In this document: positions 1 to 4,904 of the stretch, in pieces
Layout of the letters: each line of letters opens with the position of its first letter
Position numbering within the stretch: position 1 is the stretch's first letter
Assembly: GCA_946480845.1 (NCBI GenBank)
Contig: CAMLLJ010000145.1
Span: 1-7,290, forward strand
Source of the DNA: an uncultured Gemmatimonadota bacterium
GTDB taxonomy: Bacteria; Gemmatimonadota; Gemmatimonadetes; Gemmatimonadales; GWC2-71-9
DNA: 7,290 nt
Direction: 5' to 3'
The notes under the pieces: generated by a model
The model's input: only the letters and a program-made list of their open reading frames with translations
Told to the model about the DNA's origin: nothing
Databases searched by the model: none
Translations under genes and position numbers: made by a program

Positions 1-958
1 GGAAGCGCACGATGCGCAGCTTGATCACGAAGTCGTCGATGATCTCCTGCGCCTGCTCCTCGCCGAGGCGGCCGGCCGCCATGTCGCGCTCGAAGTAGAC
101 GTCGAGGAAGGTCGAGCAGCGGCCGAGCGACATGGCGGCGCCGTTCTGCTCCTTGACCGCCGCGAGGTAGGCGAAGTACAGCCACTGCACCGCCTCGCGC
201 GCGGTGGCCGCCGGGCCGGAGATGTCGTAGCCGTAGCTGGCCGCCATCTCCTTGAGCTCCTGGAGGGCCCGGATCTGCTCGGCCAGCTCCTCGCGGTCGC
301 GGATGACGCCCTCGCTCGACGCCTCGTTGTCGAGCGCCGCCTTCTCCTGCTGCTTGGCCGCGATCAGCCGGTCGGCGCCGTAGAGCGGCACGCGGCGGTA
401 GTCGCCGATGATGCGGCCGCGCCCGTAGGCGTCCGGCAGGCCGGTGAGGATGTGCGAGCTGCGGCAGCGGCGGACGTCGGCGGTGTAGGCGTCGAACACC
501 CCGTCGTTGTGCGTCTTGCGGTACTTGGTGAAGGTCTCGACCACCTGCGGGTCGGGCGTGTAGCCGTAGGCCTCGAGCGACGAGAGCACCATGCGCAGGC
601 CGCCGTTCGGCATGATCGCGCGCTTGAGCGGCGCGTCGGTCTGGAGCCCGACGATGATCTCGTTCTCGCGGTCGATGTAGCCCGGCGCGTGCGCCGTGAT
701 CGAGGAGGGGATCTGCGAGATGGCGAGGACGCCCTTGTGCCGCTCCTCGACGAACAGCTCGGTCAGCATGCCCCAGATGCGCTTGGTCCGCGCGGTGGCG
801 GGCGCCAGGAAGCCGGCGTCGCCCTCGTAGGGCGTGTAGTTCAGCTGGATGAAGGCGCGGACGTCGATCGTCTTCTGCCACAGCGCGCCCTGGAATCCTT
901 CCCAGGGCGAGGCGTGGTCCGCGGGCCCGCTGGTGGCCATCTCCGCCGTCGTGCTCAT
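1..958 (-). CDS. pflB: Formate acetyltransferase (pyruvate formate-lyase), N-terminal part
   Basis: Glycyl-radical enzyme of the cytoplasm that converts pyruvate and CoA to acetyl-CoA and formate in anaerobic fermentation. The window holds the first 319 codons of a family usually near 760 residues; the reading frame runs off the left edge. Segments I recognise as matching E. coli PflB in order are WEGF (19-22), NYTPYEGD (40-47), the IVGLQTDAPLKR block (about 102-113), KYRKTHNDGVFDAYT (145-159), GLPDAYGRGRIIGDYRR (173-189), which includes an arginine known to bind pyruvate, YGYDISGPA (242-250) and QNGAAMSLGR (271-280). The catalytic cysteine pair and the C-terminal glycyl-radical loop lie outside, so an active enzyme is inferred. 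The ATG has an AGGAG six bases upstream (965-969). A DosR-like promoter lies about 124 nt upstream of the start, and the start codon overlaps the stop of a small leader frame. The activating enzyme PflA is not in view. Confidence 0.96.
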   Translation of the reverse strand, partial: MSTTAEMATSGPADHASPWEGFQGALWQKTIDVRAFIQLNYTPYEGDAGFLAPATARTKRIWGMLTELFVEERHKGVLAISQIPSSITAHAPGYIDRENEIIVGLQTDAPLKRAIMPNGGLRMVLSSLEAYGYTPDPQVVETFTKYRKTHNDGVFDAYTADVRRCRSSHILTGLPDAYGRGRIIGDYRRVPLYGADRLIAAKQQEKAALDNEASSEGVIRDREELAEQIRALQELKEMAASYGYDISGPAATAREAVQWLYFAYLAAVKEQNGAAMSLGRCSTFLDVYFERDMAAGRLGEEQAQEIIDDFVIKLRIVRF

Positions 959-969
959 TCCGTGCTCCT
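883..969 (-). repeat. pflB-start copy of a two-block repeat shared with the ackA 3' end
   Basis: Bases 951-969 (ribosome binding site and start of pflB) match 1259-1277 at 16 of 19 positions. Bases 883-916 (codons for HASPWEGFQGA) match 1228-1261 at 30 of 34 positions. The two blocks are collinear in both copies, but the ackA copy lacks about 37 nt between them. The second block contains an 8-bp perfect stem, CGCCCTGG/CCAGGGCG (886-893 with 902-909), whose arms are identical in both copies. This copy lies in a conserved part of PflB and is the functional one. Confidence 0.65.
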
Positions 970-1008
970 GAGGGGGATGCGCGGCGGGCGGATGGTGCGG
1001 TAACTCAT
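955..1008 (-). CDS. Possible 17-codon leader peptide ahead of pflB
   Basis: A short frame encodes MSYRTIRPPRIPLRSTE and ends in a TGA that overlaps the pflB start as ATGA. A GGGGAG (1016-1021) sits seven bases before its ATG, which is a plausible ribosome binding site, and the pflB Shine-Dalgarno lies inside the frame. It falls within the predicted pflB leader transcript, so translation of this frame could couple to pflB or control it. Its last codons (AGC ACG GAA TGA) resemble the last codons of ackA (AGC ACG GCC TGA) in the same frame, so it may be a relic of an ancestral ackA-pflB overlap and not a selected peptide. An in-frame ATG five codons upstream (1021-1023) is an alternative start. 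I know no family for the peptide. Confidence 0.3.
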   Translation of the reverse strand: MSYRTIRPPRIPLRSTE

Positions 1009-1058
1009 CGCACATCTCCCCATGAGGAACGGCGAATGCTTCGCCGGTTGGCAGTTGG

Positions 1059-1079
1059 GGCACCGACACGTGCGGTGCC
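1059..1079 (-). other. Stem-loop at the 5' end of the predicted pflB leader RNA
   Basis: Perfect 7-bp inverted repeat GGCACCG/CGGTGCC with a 7-nt loop (CACGTGT on the minus strand). It starts about four bases after the predicted transcription start at 1082. A 5'-terminal stem-loop often protects an mRNA from 5'-end-dependent decay; that role is inference here. No T-tract follows, so an attenuator is less likely. Confidence 0.5.
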
Positions 1080-1081
1080 TG

Positions 1082-1133
1082 TAGATGGACAATGCCAGCG
1101 CCGTCACAGCCGGTAAATTGGACCTTGGTCCCA
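1082..1133 (-). promoter_or_regulatory. DosR-like box and promoter for pflB
   Basis: The minus strand reads TGGGACCAAGGTCCAAT at 1133-1117, an imperfect dyad GGAC-N4-GTCC. It differs at two of 17 positions from two identical boxes at 4238-4222 and 4825-4809. Downstream, CATTGT (1094-1089) lies at the same distance from the box centre as CATCGT and CATGTT at the other two sites and fits a -10 hexamer (A2, T3 and T6 match). If so, the box is centred near -43.5 and transcription starts at the A at 1082. This is a typical activator position overlapping the -35 region. The half-site agrees with the known Mycobacterium DosR/DevR box (GGGACT...AGTCCC). The regulator itself is not in the window. Confidence 0.65.
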
Positions 1134-1227
1134 TCGCACCGGGGGGGCCCGGGCCGGCCCCGTCGTGGCCGGCGGGGAACGGCTGCCATGCGGGTGGCAC
1201 CGGCCGGCTGCTGGTGCGGAGAGGGGG
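1134..1227. other. Non-coding stretch between the ackA 3' end and the pflB promoter
   Basis: No gene is supported here. The stretch is extremely G+C-rich with runs of G. It contains a perfect 7-bp inverted repeat with a 7-nt loop (GCCGGCC at 1153-1159 with GGCCGGC at 1167-1173) and a weaker TGCCA/TGGCA pair (about 1184-1199). Either could help end transcription from ackA or insulate the pflB promoter, but neither has a T-tract on the minus strand. In sequence this composition such stems arise easily by chance. Confidence 0.35.
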
Positions 1228-1277
1228 GCGCGCCCTGGAAGTCTCCCCAGGGCGAGGGGTGCTCAGGCCGTGCTCCC
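1228..1277 (-). pseudogene. Apparent relic of a pflB start fused to the ackA 3' end
   Basis: The last bases of ackA and the bases just after it match the start region of intact pflB. First comes the ribosome-binding-site and start block, GGAGCACGG then TGAGCAC, with the pflB ATG replaced by CTG. Next comes a block that in one frame reads HPSPWGDFQGAP against HASPWEGFQGAL of PflB. The 37-nt segment between the blocks in pflB is missing and could have been lost by recombination between the short GAGCAC/GACCAC repeats. Beyond 1228 the similarity stops. This is best read as a decayed copy of the pflB 5' end that once overlapped ackA; a chance match of two collinear blocks is unlikely but not excluded. 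Confidence 0.5.
1231..1254 (-). terminator. Candidate hairpin after ackA
   Basis: Perfect 8-bp stem CGCCCTGG/CCAGGGCG with an 8-nt loop, beginning eight bases after the ackA stop. It is followed on the minus strand by a C-rich, T-poor stretch, so it is not a canonical intrinsic terminator. It could stabilise the 3' end of the message or be a weak terminator. The same stem exists inside the pflB coding region, which shows that it was inherited from pflB-like sequence and did not evolve here as a terminator. Confidence 0.35.
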
Positions 1278-2486
1278 GGGGGCCGCGTCCGCGAGCGCGG
1301 GCTGGAGCAGCCCCAGCAGGTCGCCCGTGTGGCGGGCGATCATCAGCTCCTCGTTGGTGGGGATCACCCAGGCGGAGACGCGGCTGCCCGGCTGCGAGAT
1401 CTGCGGGCCGTGGCCGTCGTTGGCCGCCCCGTCCAGCTCGACGCCCAGCCACGCCGACGCCGCGCAGATGCGGTGCCGGATCTCGGCCGAGCGCTCGCCG
1501 ATGCCCGCCGTGAAGACCAGCGCGTCCACCCCGCCGAGGACGGCCGCGAGCGCGCCGATCTGCTTCGCCGCCTGGTAGACGAAGTAGTCCACCGCCTGCC
1601 GCGCGGCGGGCTCGGGATTGCCGACCAGGTCGCGCATGTCGTTGCTGACCCCCGAGAGGCCGAGCAGGCCCGACTTCTTGTAGAGGAGGGCCTCGACCTC
1701 CGCGGGCGACATGCCGAGCGCCTGGAAGAGGTGGAGGACCACGCCCGGGTCGAGGGTGCCGGGGCGCGTGCCCATGCACAGACCGTCGAGCGCGGTGAAG
1801 CCCATGGAGCAGTCGACGCTCTGCCGCCCCCGCAGGGCGCATAGGCTGGCGCCGCTGCCGAGGTGCGCGACGATGACGCGCCGTTCGGCGATCTCCGGCG
1901 CCACCGCGGGGAGCGTCGCGGCGATGTACTCGTAGGACAGGCCGTGGAACCCGTAGCGCTGGACGCCGGCGGCGCGGATCTCCCTGGGCAGCGGCACGAG
2001 CTGCGCGACCGGCGGCTGGCCGCGGTGGAAGCCGGTGTCGAAGCAGGCCACCTGCGGCACGCCCGGCAGCCGCTCGGCCACGGCCTCGATGGCGCCCACG
2101 TTGTGGGGCTGGTGGAGCGGCGCGAGCGGCACCAGCGCACGCAGGTCGGCGATCACCTGGGGGGTGACGACGCACGGCCTGGCGTACTGCGCGCCGCCGT
2201 GCACGACGCGGTGGCCGACGCCGGCGACCGCCGTGCCGCCGTAGCGGTCGCGCAGCCAGCCGGCCAGCACGTCGAGGGCGGCGCGTACGTCGCGCACCCT
2301 GGCGGTGAGCTCCTGATCGGCAACGAGGGCGCCGGCCCCGTCGCGTGCGGCGAGGCGCGGCGCCGTCCCGATGCCTTCCACCCCGCCGCGCACGGCGAGC
2401 TGCCATCCCCCGCCTTCCGGACGCCCGAAGACGCAGAACTTGAGGCTCGACGAGCCGGCATTGAGGACCAGCGCGTGGTGGCTCAT
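1263..2486 (-). CDS. ackA: Acetate kinase
   Basis: Cytoplasmic kinase of the ASKHA fold that interconverts acetyl phosphate plus ADP with acetate plus ATP, the ATP-yielding end of acetate fermentation. The 407 residues fit the family length (about 400). Motifs in order are LVLNAGSSSLK (6-16, with catalytic N9), GHRVVHGG (91-98, R93), PLHQPHN (123-129, H125), ACFDTGFH (147-154, D150), YGFHGLSY (178-185, H181), HLGSGAS (208-214), MGTRPGTLDPG (238-248, R241), FTAGIGE (325-331) and PTNEELMIAR (376-385, the metal-site glutamate). All the known active-site positions look intact. The start lies 25 nt after the sdaA stop with only a weak Shine-Dalgarno, so the gene is probably co-transcribed with sdaA. 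The last codons and the stop coincide with a pflB-like block. No phosphotransacetylase gene is nearby in the window. Confidence 0.97.
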   Translation of the reverse strand: MSHHALVLNAGSSSLKFCVFGRPEGGGWQLAVRGGVEGIGTAPRLAARDGAGALVADQELTARVRDVRAALDVLAGWLRDRYGGTAVAGVGHRVVHGGAQYARPCVVTPQVIADLRALVPLAPLHQPHNVGAIEAVAERLPGVPQVACFDTGFHRGQPPVAQLVPLPREIRAAGVQRYGFHGLSYEYIAATLPAVAPEIAERRVIVAHLGSGASLCALRGRQSVDCSMGFTALDGLCMGTRPGTLDPGVVLHLFQALGMSPAEVEALLYKKSGLLGLSGVSNDMRDLVGNPEPAARQAVDYFVYQAAKQIGALAAVLGGVDALVFTAGIGERSAEIRHRICAASAWLGVELDGAANDGHGPQISQPGSRVSAWVIPTNEELMIARHTGDLLGLLQPALADAAPGSTA

Positions 2487-2511
2487 CGGCCTGCAGGTCC
2501 CCGGACGAGGG

Positions 2512-4110
2512 TCAGCAGAGCGCCAGCGAGACGGCGAGGCCGCCCTCGGAGGTCTCCTTGTACTTGGAGTTCATCTCCTTGGCGGTGAGCGCCATGGCGT
2601 CCACCGTGGTGTCGAAGTCGACGCGGCGGTGGGCCGGGATCTCGTTGCTGGCGATCATGAAGCCGGTCCAGGCCTTGACCGCGCCGTAGGCGCAGCGCTC
2701 GATGCACGGCACCTGCACGAAGCCCGCGACCGGGTCGCAGGTCATGCCGAGGTGGTGCTCCAGCGCCGATTCCGCGGCGTTCGCGATCACCTGCTGCGGG
2801 AAGTCGTGCGCCTGCGCGATGAGCGCCGCCGCCATCGCCGAGGCCACGCCGATCTCGGCCTGGCAGCCGCCCTCGGCGCCGGCGAGCGTCGCATTGTGCT
2901 TGCAGAGGTAGCCGATCGCCGCGGCGGCGAGCAGGCCGGCGCGGATCTTCTCCTGCGGCAGCTTGCGGCCGCCCTCGCCGAGCGCGTAGACGATCGCCGG
3001 CAGCACGCCCGCCGAGCCGCCGGTCGGGGCGGTCACCACCAGGTGGCCGCGGGCGTTCTCCTCGGAGCCCGCGAGCGCGTAGGCGGCGACCACGCCGACG
3101 CCGCGCTGCTTCTCGTACTCGTCGTCCATGGCGCGCTTGTAGACGTCGCCGGCCTTGGTCTTGAGCTTGATCGGCCCGGGCAGCGTGGCGGACGGCGCGT
3201 TGAGGCCCGACTTCACGATGTTGACCATGGCGGTGGTGATCTTGTCGAGGAACGCGTTGATCTCCGCCTCGCTCTTGCCGGAGACCGCGACCTCGTTGGC
3301 CATCACCACCTGCGCCACGCTGAGGTCGTTCTTCTCCGCGTGTGCCTGCAGCTCCCGCATCACCGAATAGGGGTACTTCGGCGCGCCCTTCTTGGGCGGC
3401 TGGTAGCCCTTCCACTCGATGAAGCCGCCGCCGACCGAGTAGTACTCCTGCTCGAGGAGCACCTTGTCGCCGGCCAACAGCTTGCAGGTCATGGTGTTGG
3501 GGTGGGGGAAGTCGCCCTTGGTCGCGTCGTAGACGATGTCCTTGAGCGAGGCGTTGAAGGTGGCGCTCCCCAGCTTGACCGGGAAGGTCTGGTCGGGCTT
3601 GGCGGCCAGCTCGTCGAGGAACGCCGGGTCGATGGTCGCCGGCTCCTTGCCGATGATGCCGGCGAGCGCCGCGCGCTCGGTGCCGTGCCCCTGGCCGGTC
3701 GCGCTCAGGCTGCCGAACAGGTGGACTTTCAGGGCCGTCGCCTTGGCGAGCTGGTCGGCGGGCAGCTTGGTGCAGCGCTGGTAGAAGTCGTAGGTGATGC
3801 GCATCGGGCCGATGGTGTGGGAGCTCGAGGGGCCGGGGCCGACCTTGTAGAACTCCTCGAGGGTGGTCATCACCGGCCCCTTGGTGCTCTTCTTGACGTC
3901 GAGGGCCTGCGAGACGTTGCTCTTGGGGGGGGTGGCGGAGGCCGCCTTCTTCGTGGTCTCCTCCGGCGAGGCGGGAGGGGCGCCCGCGAGCACGGCGACG
4001 GCGCCGATCATCGCGCTGCGCATGAGGAAGGCGCGGCGGTCGACCCCCTGCGGGGCCTCGGGCAGCTCGGTTGGAAGTGGGACGTCCGGGTCATCTGTGA
4101 ACGTGGTCAT
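2512..4110 (-). CDS. sdaA: Iron-sulfur L-serine dehydratase with a Tat-like N-terminal extension
   Basis: Deaminates L-serine to pyruvate and ammonia using a [4Fe-4S] cluster. The 532 residues are an 80-residue extension plus 452 residues that align end to end with E. coli SdaA (454). Motifs: VGPGPSSSHTIGPM (90-103), LFGSLSATGQGHGT (131-144), YYSVGGGF (223-230) and VVTAPTGGSAG (358-368). Cluster cysteines fit C416 (GGCQAEIGVA), C458 (MTCDPVAG) and C469 (VPCIER); the final residue, C532, matches the C-terminal Cys tail that occupies the cluster in the Legionella enzyme. The extension has VDRRAFLMR (23-31), a hydrophobic run to about residue 43, then a Lys/Ala/Thr-rich linker, which is Tat-signal architecture; no clean AxA cleavage site is visible. 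AGGGAG seven bases before this ATG (4118-4123) supports the long start. M81 (3868-3870) is the usual SdaA start and has AAGGGG six bases upstream, so a second, cytoplasmic form is possible. Promoter at 4187-4238; ackA follows. Confidence 0.93.
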   Translation of the reverse strand: MTTFTDDPDVPLPTELPEAPQGVDRRAFLMRSAMIGAVAVLAGAPPASPEETTKKAASATPPKSNVSQALDVKKSTKGPVMTTLEEFYKVGPGPSSSHTIGPMRITYDFYQRCTKLPADQLAKATALKVHLFGSLSATGQGHGTERAALAGIIGKEPATIDPAFLDELAAKPDQTFPVKLGSATFNASLKDIVYDATKGDFPHPNTMTCKLLAGDKVLLEQEYYSVGGGFIEWKGYQPPKKGAPKYPYSVMRELQAHAEKNDLSVAQVVMANEVAVSGKSEAEINAFLDKITTAMVNIVKSGLNAPSATLPGPIKLKTKAGDVYKRAMDDEYEKQRGVGVVAAYALAGSEENARGHLVVTAPTGGSAGVLPAIVYALGEGGRKLPQEKIRAGLLAAAAIGYLCKHNATLAGAEGGCQAEIGVASAMAAALIAQAHDFPQQVIANAAESALEHHLGMTCDPVAGFVQVPCIERCAYGAVKAWTGFMIASNEIPAHRRVDFDTTVDAMALTAKEMNSKYKETSEGGLAVSLALC

Positions 4111-4186
4111 GGCCTATCTCCCTCAAGGAGTGAATGGCGAGGGATCGCCGTTGCGGGGTATGGCGGCCGGCACGGTACGGTGCTCC

Positions 4187-4238
4187 TAGGTGGACGATGC
4201 CAGGGAGCCGCGCACGGGTAAATCGGACTTTGGTCCCA
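4187..4238 (-). promoter_or_regulatory. DosR-like box and promoter for sdaA-ackA
   Basis: The minus strand reads TGGGACCAAAGTCCGAT at 4238-4222, identical to the DUF2780 box and 15/17 to the pflB box. A -10-like CATCGT lies at 4199-4194, giving a predicted start at the A at 4187 and a leader of about 77 nt. Similarity to the pflB promoter extends well beyond the box: the ATTTACC that follows it and the block CTGGCAT-GTCCA-CTA around the -10 are shared, while the roughly 12 bases between are not. This pattern suggests conserved promoter parts with a free spacer. The site lies just after the DUF2780 stop, so sdaA has its own promoter. Confidence 0.65.
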
Positions 4239-4245
4239 CAAGGGC

Positions 4246-4734
4246 TCACTGGGACTTCAAAGCGCCGGCGAGGAGATTCCCGACGTCCGCGCCGCCCGCT
4301 TTGCTCACGTAGTTGGTGAGGACCGGCACGGCCTTCGCCACCATCTCCGGCTTGAGCCCCAGCTTCTTGAACGCATCCGTGGCGCTCGCCAGGCCGCCGA
4401 TGTCGCCGACGCTGCCGAGGCCGCCGGCGCCGGACAGCGCGCCCAGAACGCCGCCGGCTCCGGCGGTGGCGGCGGGAGCTGCCTTGAGGAGGCCGTCCAT
4501 GCCGGGCACGGCGCCGGCGACCTTGGTCCACTCCTCCGCCTTCAGGCGGGACTTCGCGAGGCCGAACAGGGCGCCCGCCGCGCCTTCTGCCTGCTCGGGC
4601 GTGCTGCCGATCTCCTTCGCCAGCGCACCCACGAGCTCCGGGTTGGCGGGCGGGGTCGGCGTCTGGGCCGGCAGCACGGCAGCCAGCAACGCTGCTGCGA
4701 TCGCGAGGACGGACGAGATCTGCTGGGTCTTCAT
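4246..4734 (-). CDS. Secreted DUF2780 (VcgC/VcgE-like) protein
   Basis: Encodes 162 residues of a family whose function I do not know. A hydrophobic signal peptide spans about residues 1-23 (MKTQQISSVLAIAAALLAAV, then LPA), so export through the inner membrane is expected. The mature part shows the DUF2780 pattern: ELVGALAKEIGSTPEQAEGAAGALFGLAK (about 33-61), then AVPGMDGLLKAAP, a Gly/Ala-rich low-complexity middle (about 86-113), and the C-terminal block LGLKPEMVAKAVPVLTNYV with GNLLAGALK. The start used here has AGGAGG six bases upstream (4741-4746). A longer frame to 4785 is rejected because its ATG would sit in the predicted -10 element. The gene is transcribed from its own DosR-like promoter and is not obviously part of the serine pathway. 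Shared control with fermentation enzymes suggests a role in low-oxygen or stress physiology, which is inference. Confidence 0.85.
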   Translation of the reverse strand: MKTQQISSVLAIAAALLAAVLPAQTPTPPANPELVGALAKEIGSTPEQAEGAAGALFGLAKSRLKAEEWTKVAGAVPGMDGLLKAAPAATAGAGGVLGALSGAGGLGSVGDIGGLASATDAFKKLGLKPEMVAKAVPVLTNYVSKAGGADVGNLLAGALKSQ

Positions 4735-4761
4735 CGGCTTCCTCCTCGCGCCGGACATCAC

Positions 4762-4775
4762 GAGCGCCGGCGCTC
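4762..4775 (-). other. Perfect palindrome at the start of the predicted DUF2780 leader
   Basis: GAGCGCCGGCGCTC is a perfect 14-bp palindrome spanning the predicted transcription start (4774), 27 bases before the start codon. It could be a 5' mRNA stem or an operator. Its position parallels the stem-loop at the 5' end of the pflB leader. Confidence 0.4.
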
Positions 4776-4825
4776 TCCTGAACATGAGCGGAGAAGCGGA
4801 TGCTGTCTATCGGACTTTGGTCCCA
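4774..4825 (-). promoter_or_regulatory. DosR-like box and promoter for the DUF2780 gene
   Basis: The box at 4825-4809 reads TGGGACCAAAGTCCGAT on the minus strand, identical over 17 bases to the sdaA box. CATGTT (4786-4781) lies at the same distance from the box centre as the -10-like hexamers of the other two promoters, which predicts a start at the A at 4774 and a 40-nt leader. Outside the box and the -10 the sequence does not resemble the other two, so the shared spacing is independent support for function. Confidence 0.62.
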
Positions 4826-4844
4826 CGGCAGGGCACCGCCGTGG
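4823..4844. repeat. Inverted repeat between the lipoprotein gene and the DUF2780 promoter
   Basis: CCACGGC (4823-4829) and GCCGTGG (4838-4844) form a perfect 7-bp stem with an 8-nt loop, overlapping the outer edge of the DosR-like box. An alternative stem CCGCCG/CGGCGG (4836-4841 with 4846-4851) overlaps it. It could be a terminator for the upstream lipoprotein gene, but no T-tract follows on the minus strand. Confidence 0.3.
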
Positions 4845-4904
4845 CCGGCGGCGCGCTGCCTGGGCTCCTCTGTTCGCCGGGCTGGAGCTGGCTGACCGCC
4901 TGAC

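Noticed and set aside
1082..1101. TGGCAT in the pflB and sdaA promoters as a sigma-54 -24 element
   Set aside because: There is no GC or TTGC at the required distance downstream, and the DUF2780 promoter lacks the TGGCAT while keeping CATNNT.
955..2406. Long minus-strand open frame overlapping ackA
   Set aside because: It is Arg/Pro/Gly-rich shadow translation of ackA in another frame; only its last 17 codons, before pflB, are considered separately as a leader.
2503..2514. GGAC-GAGG-GTCA, a near match to the DosR-like box between sdaA and ackA
   Set aside because: Only the half-sites partly match, the flanks differ, it overlaps the sdaA stop, and it is too close to the ackA start for the promoter spacing seen at the other three sites.
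2371..4221. 616-codon plus-strand open frame opposite sdaA
   Set aside because: No recognisable domain; composition is that of an antisense shadow of a GC-rich gene, and the minus strand carries a full SdaA with all its motifs.
4249..4257. GGGACTTCA half-site at the end of the DUF2780 gene
   Set aside because: Only one half-site is present, inside the coding region, with no partner GTCC at the right spacing.
4735..4785. Extended start for the DUF2780 protein at 4785
   Set aside because: That ATG lies in the predicted -10 hexamer, upstream of the predicted transcript start, while AGGAGG stands correctly before the ATG at 4734.
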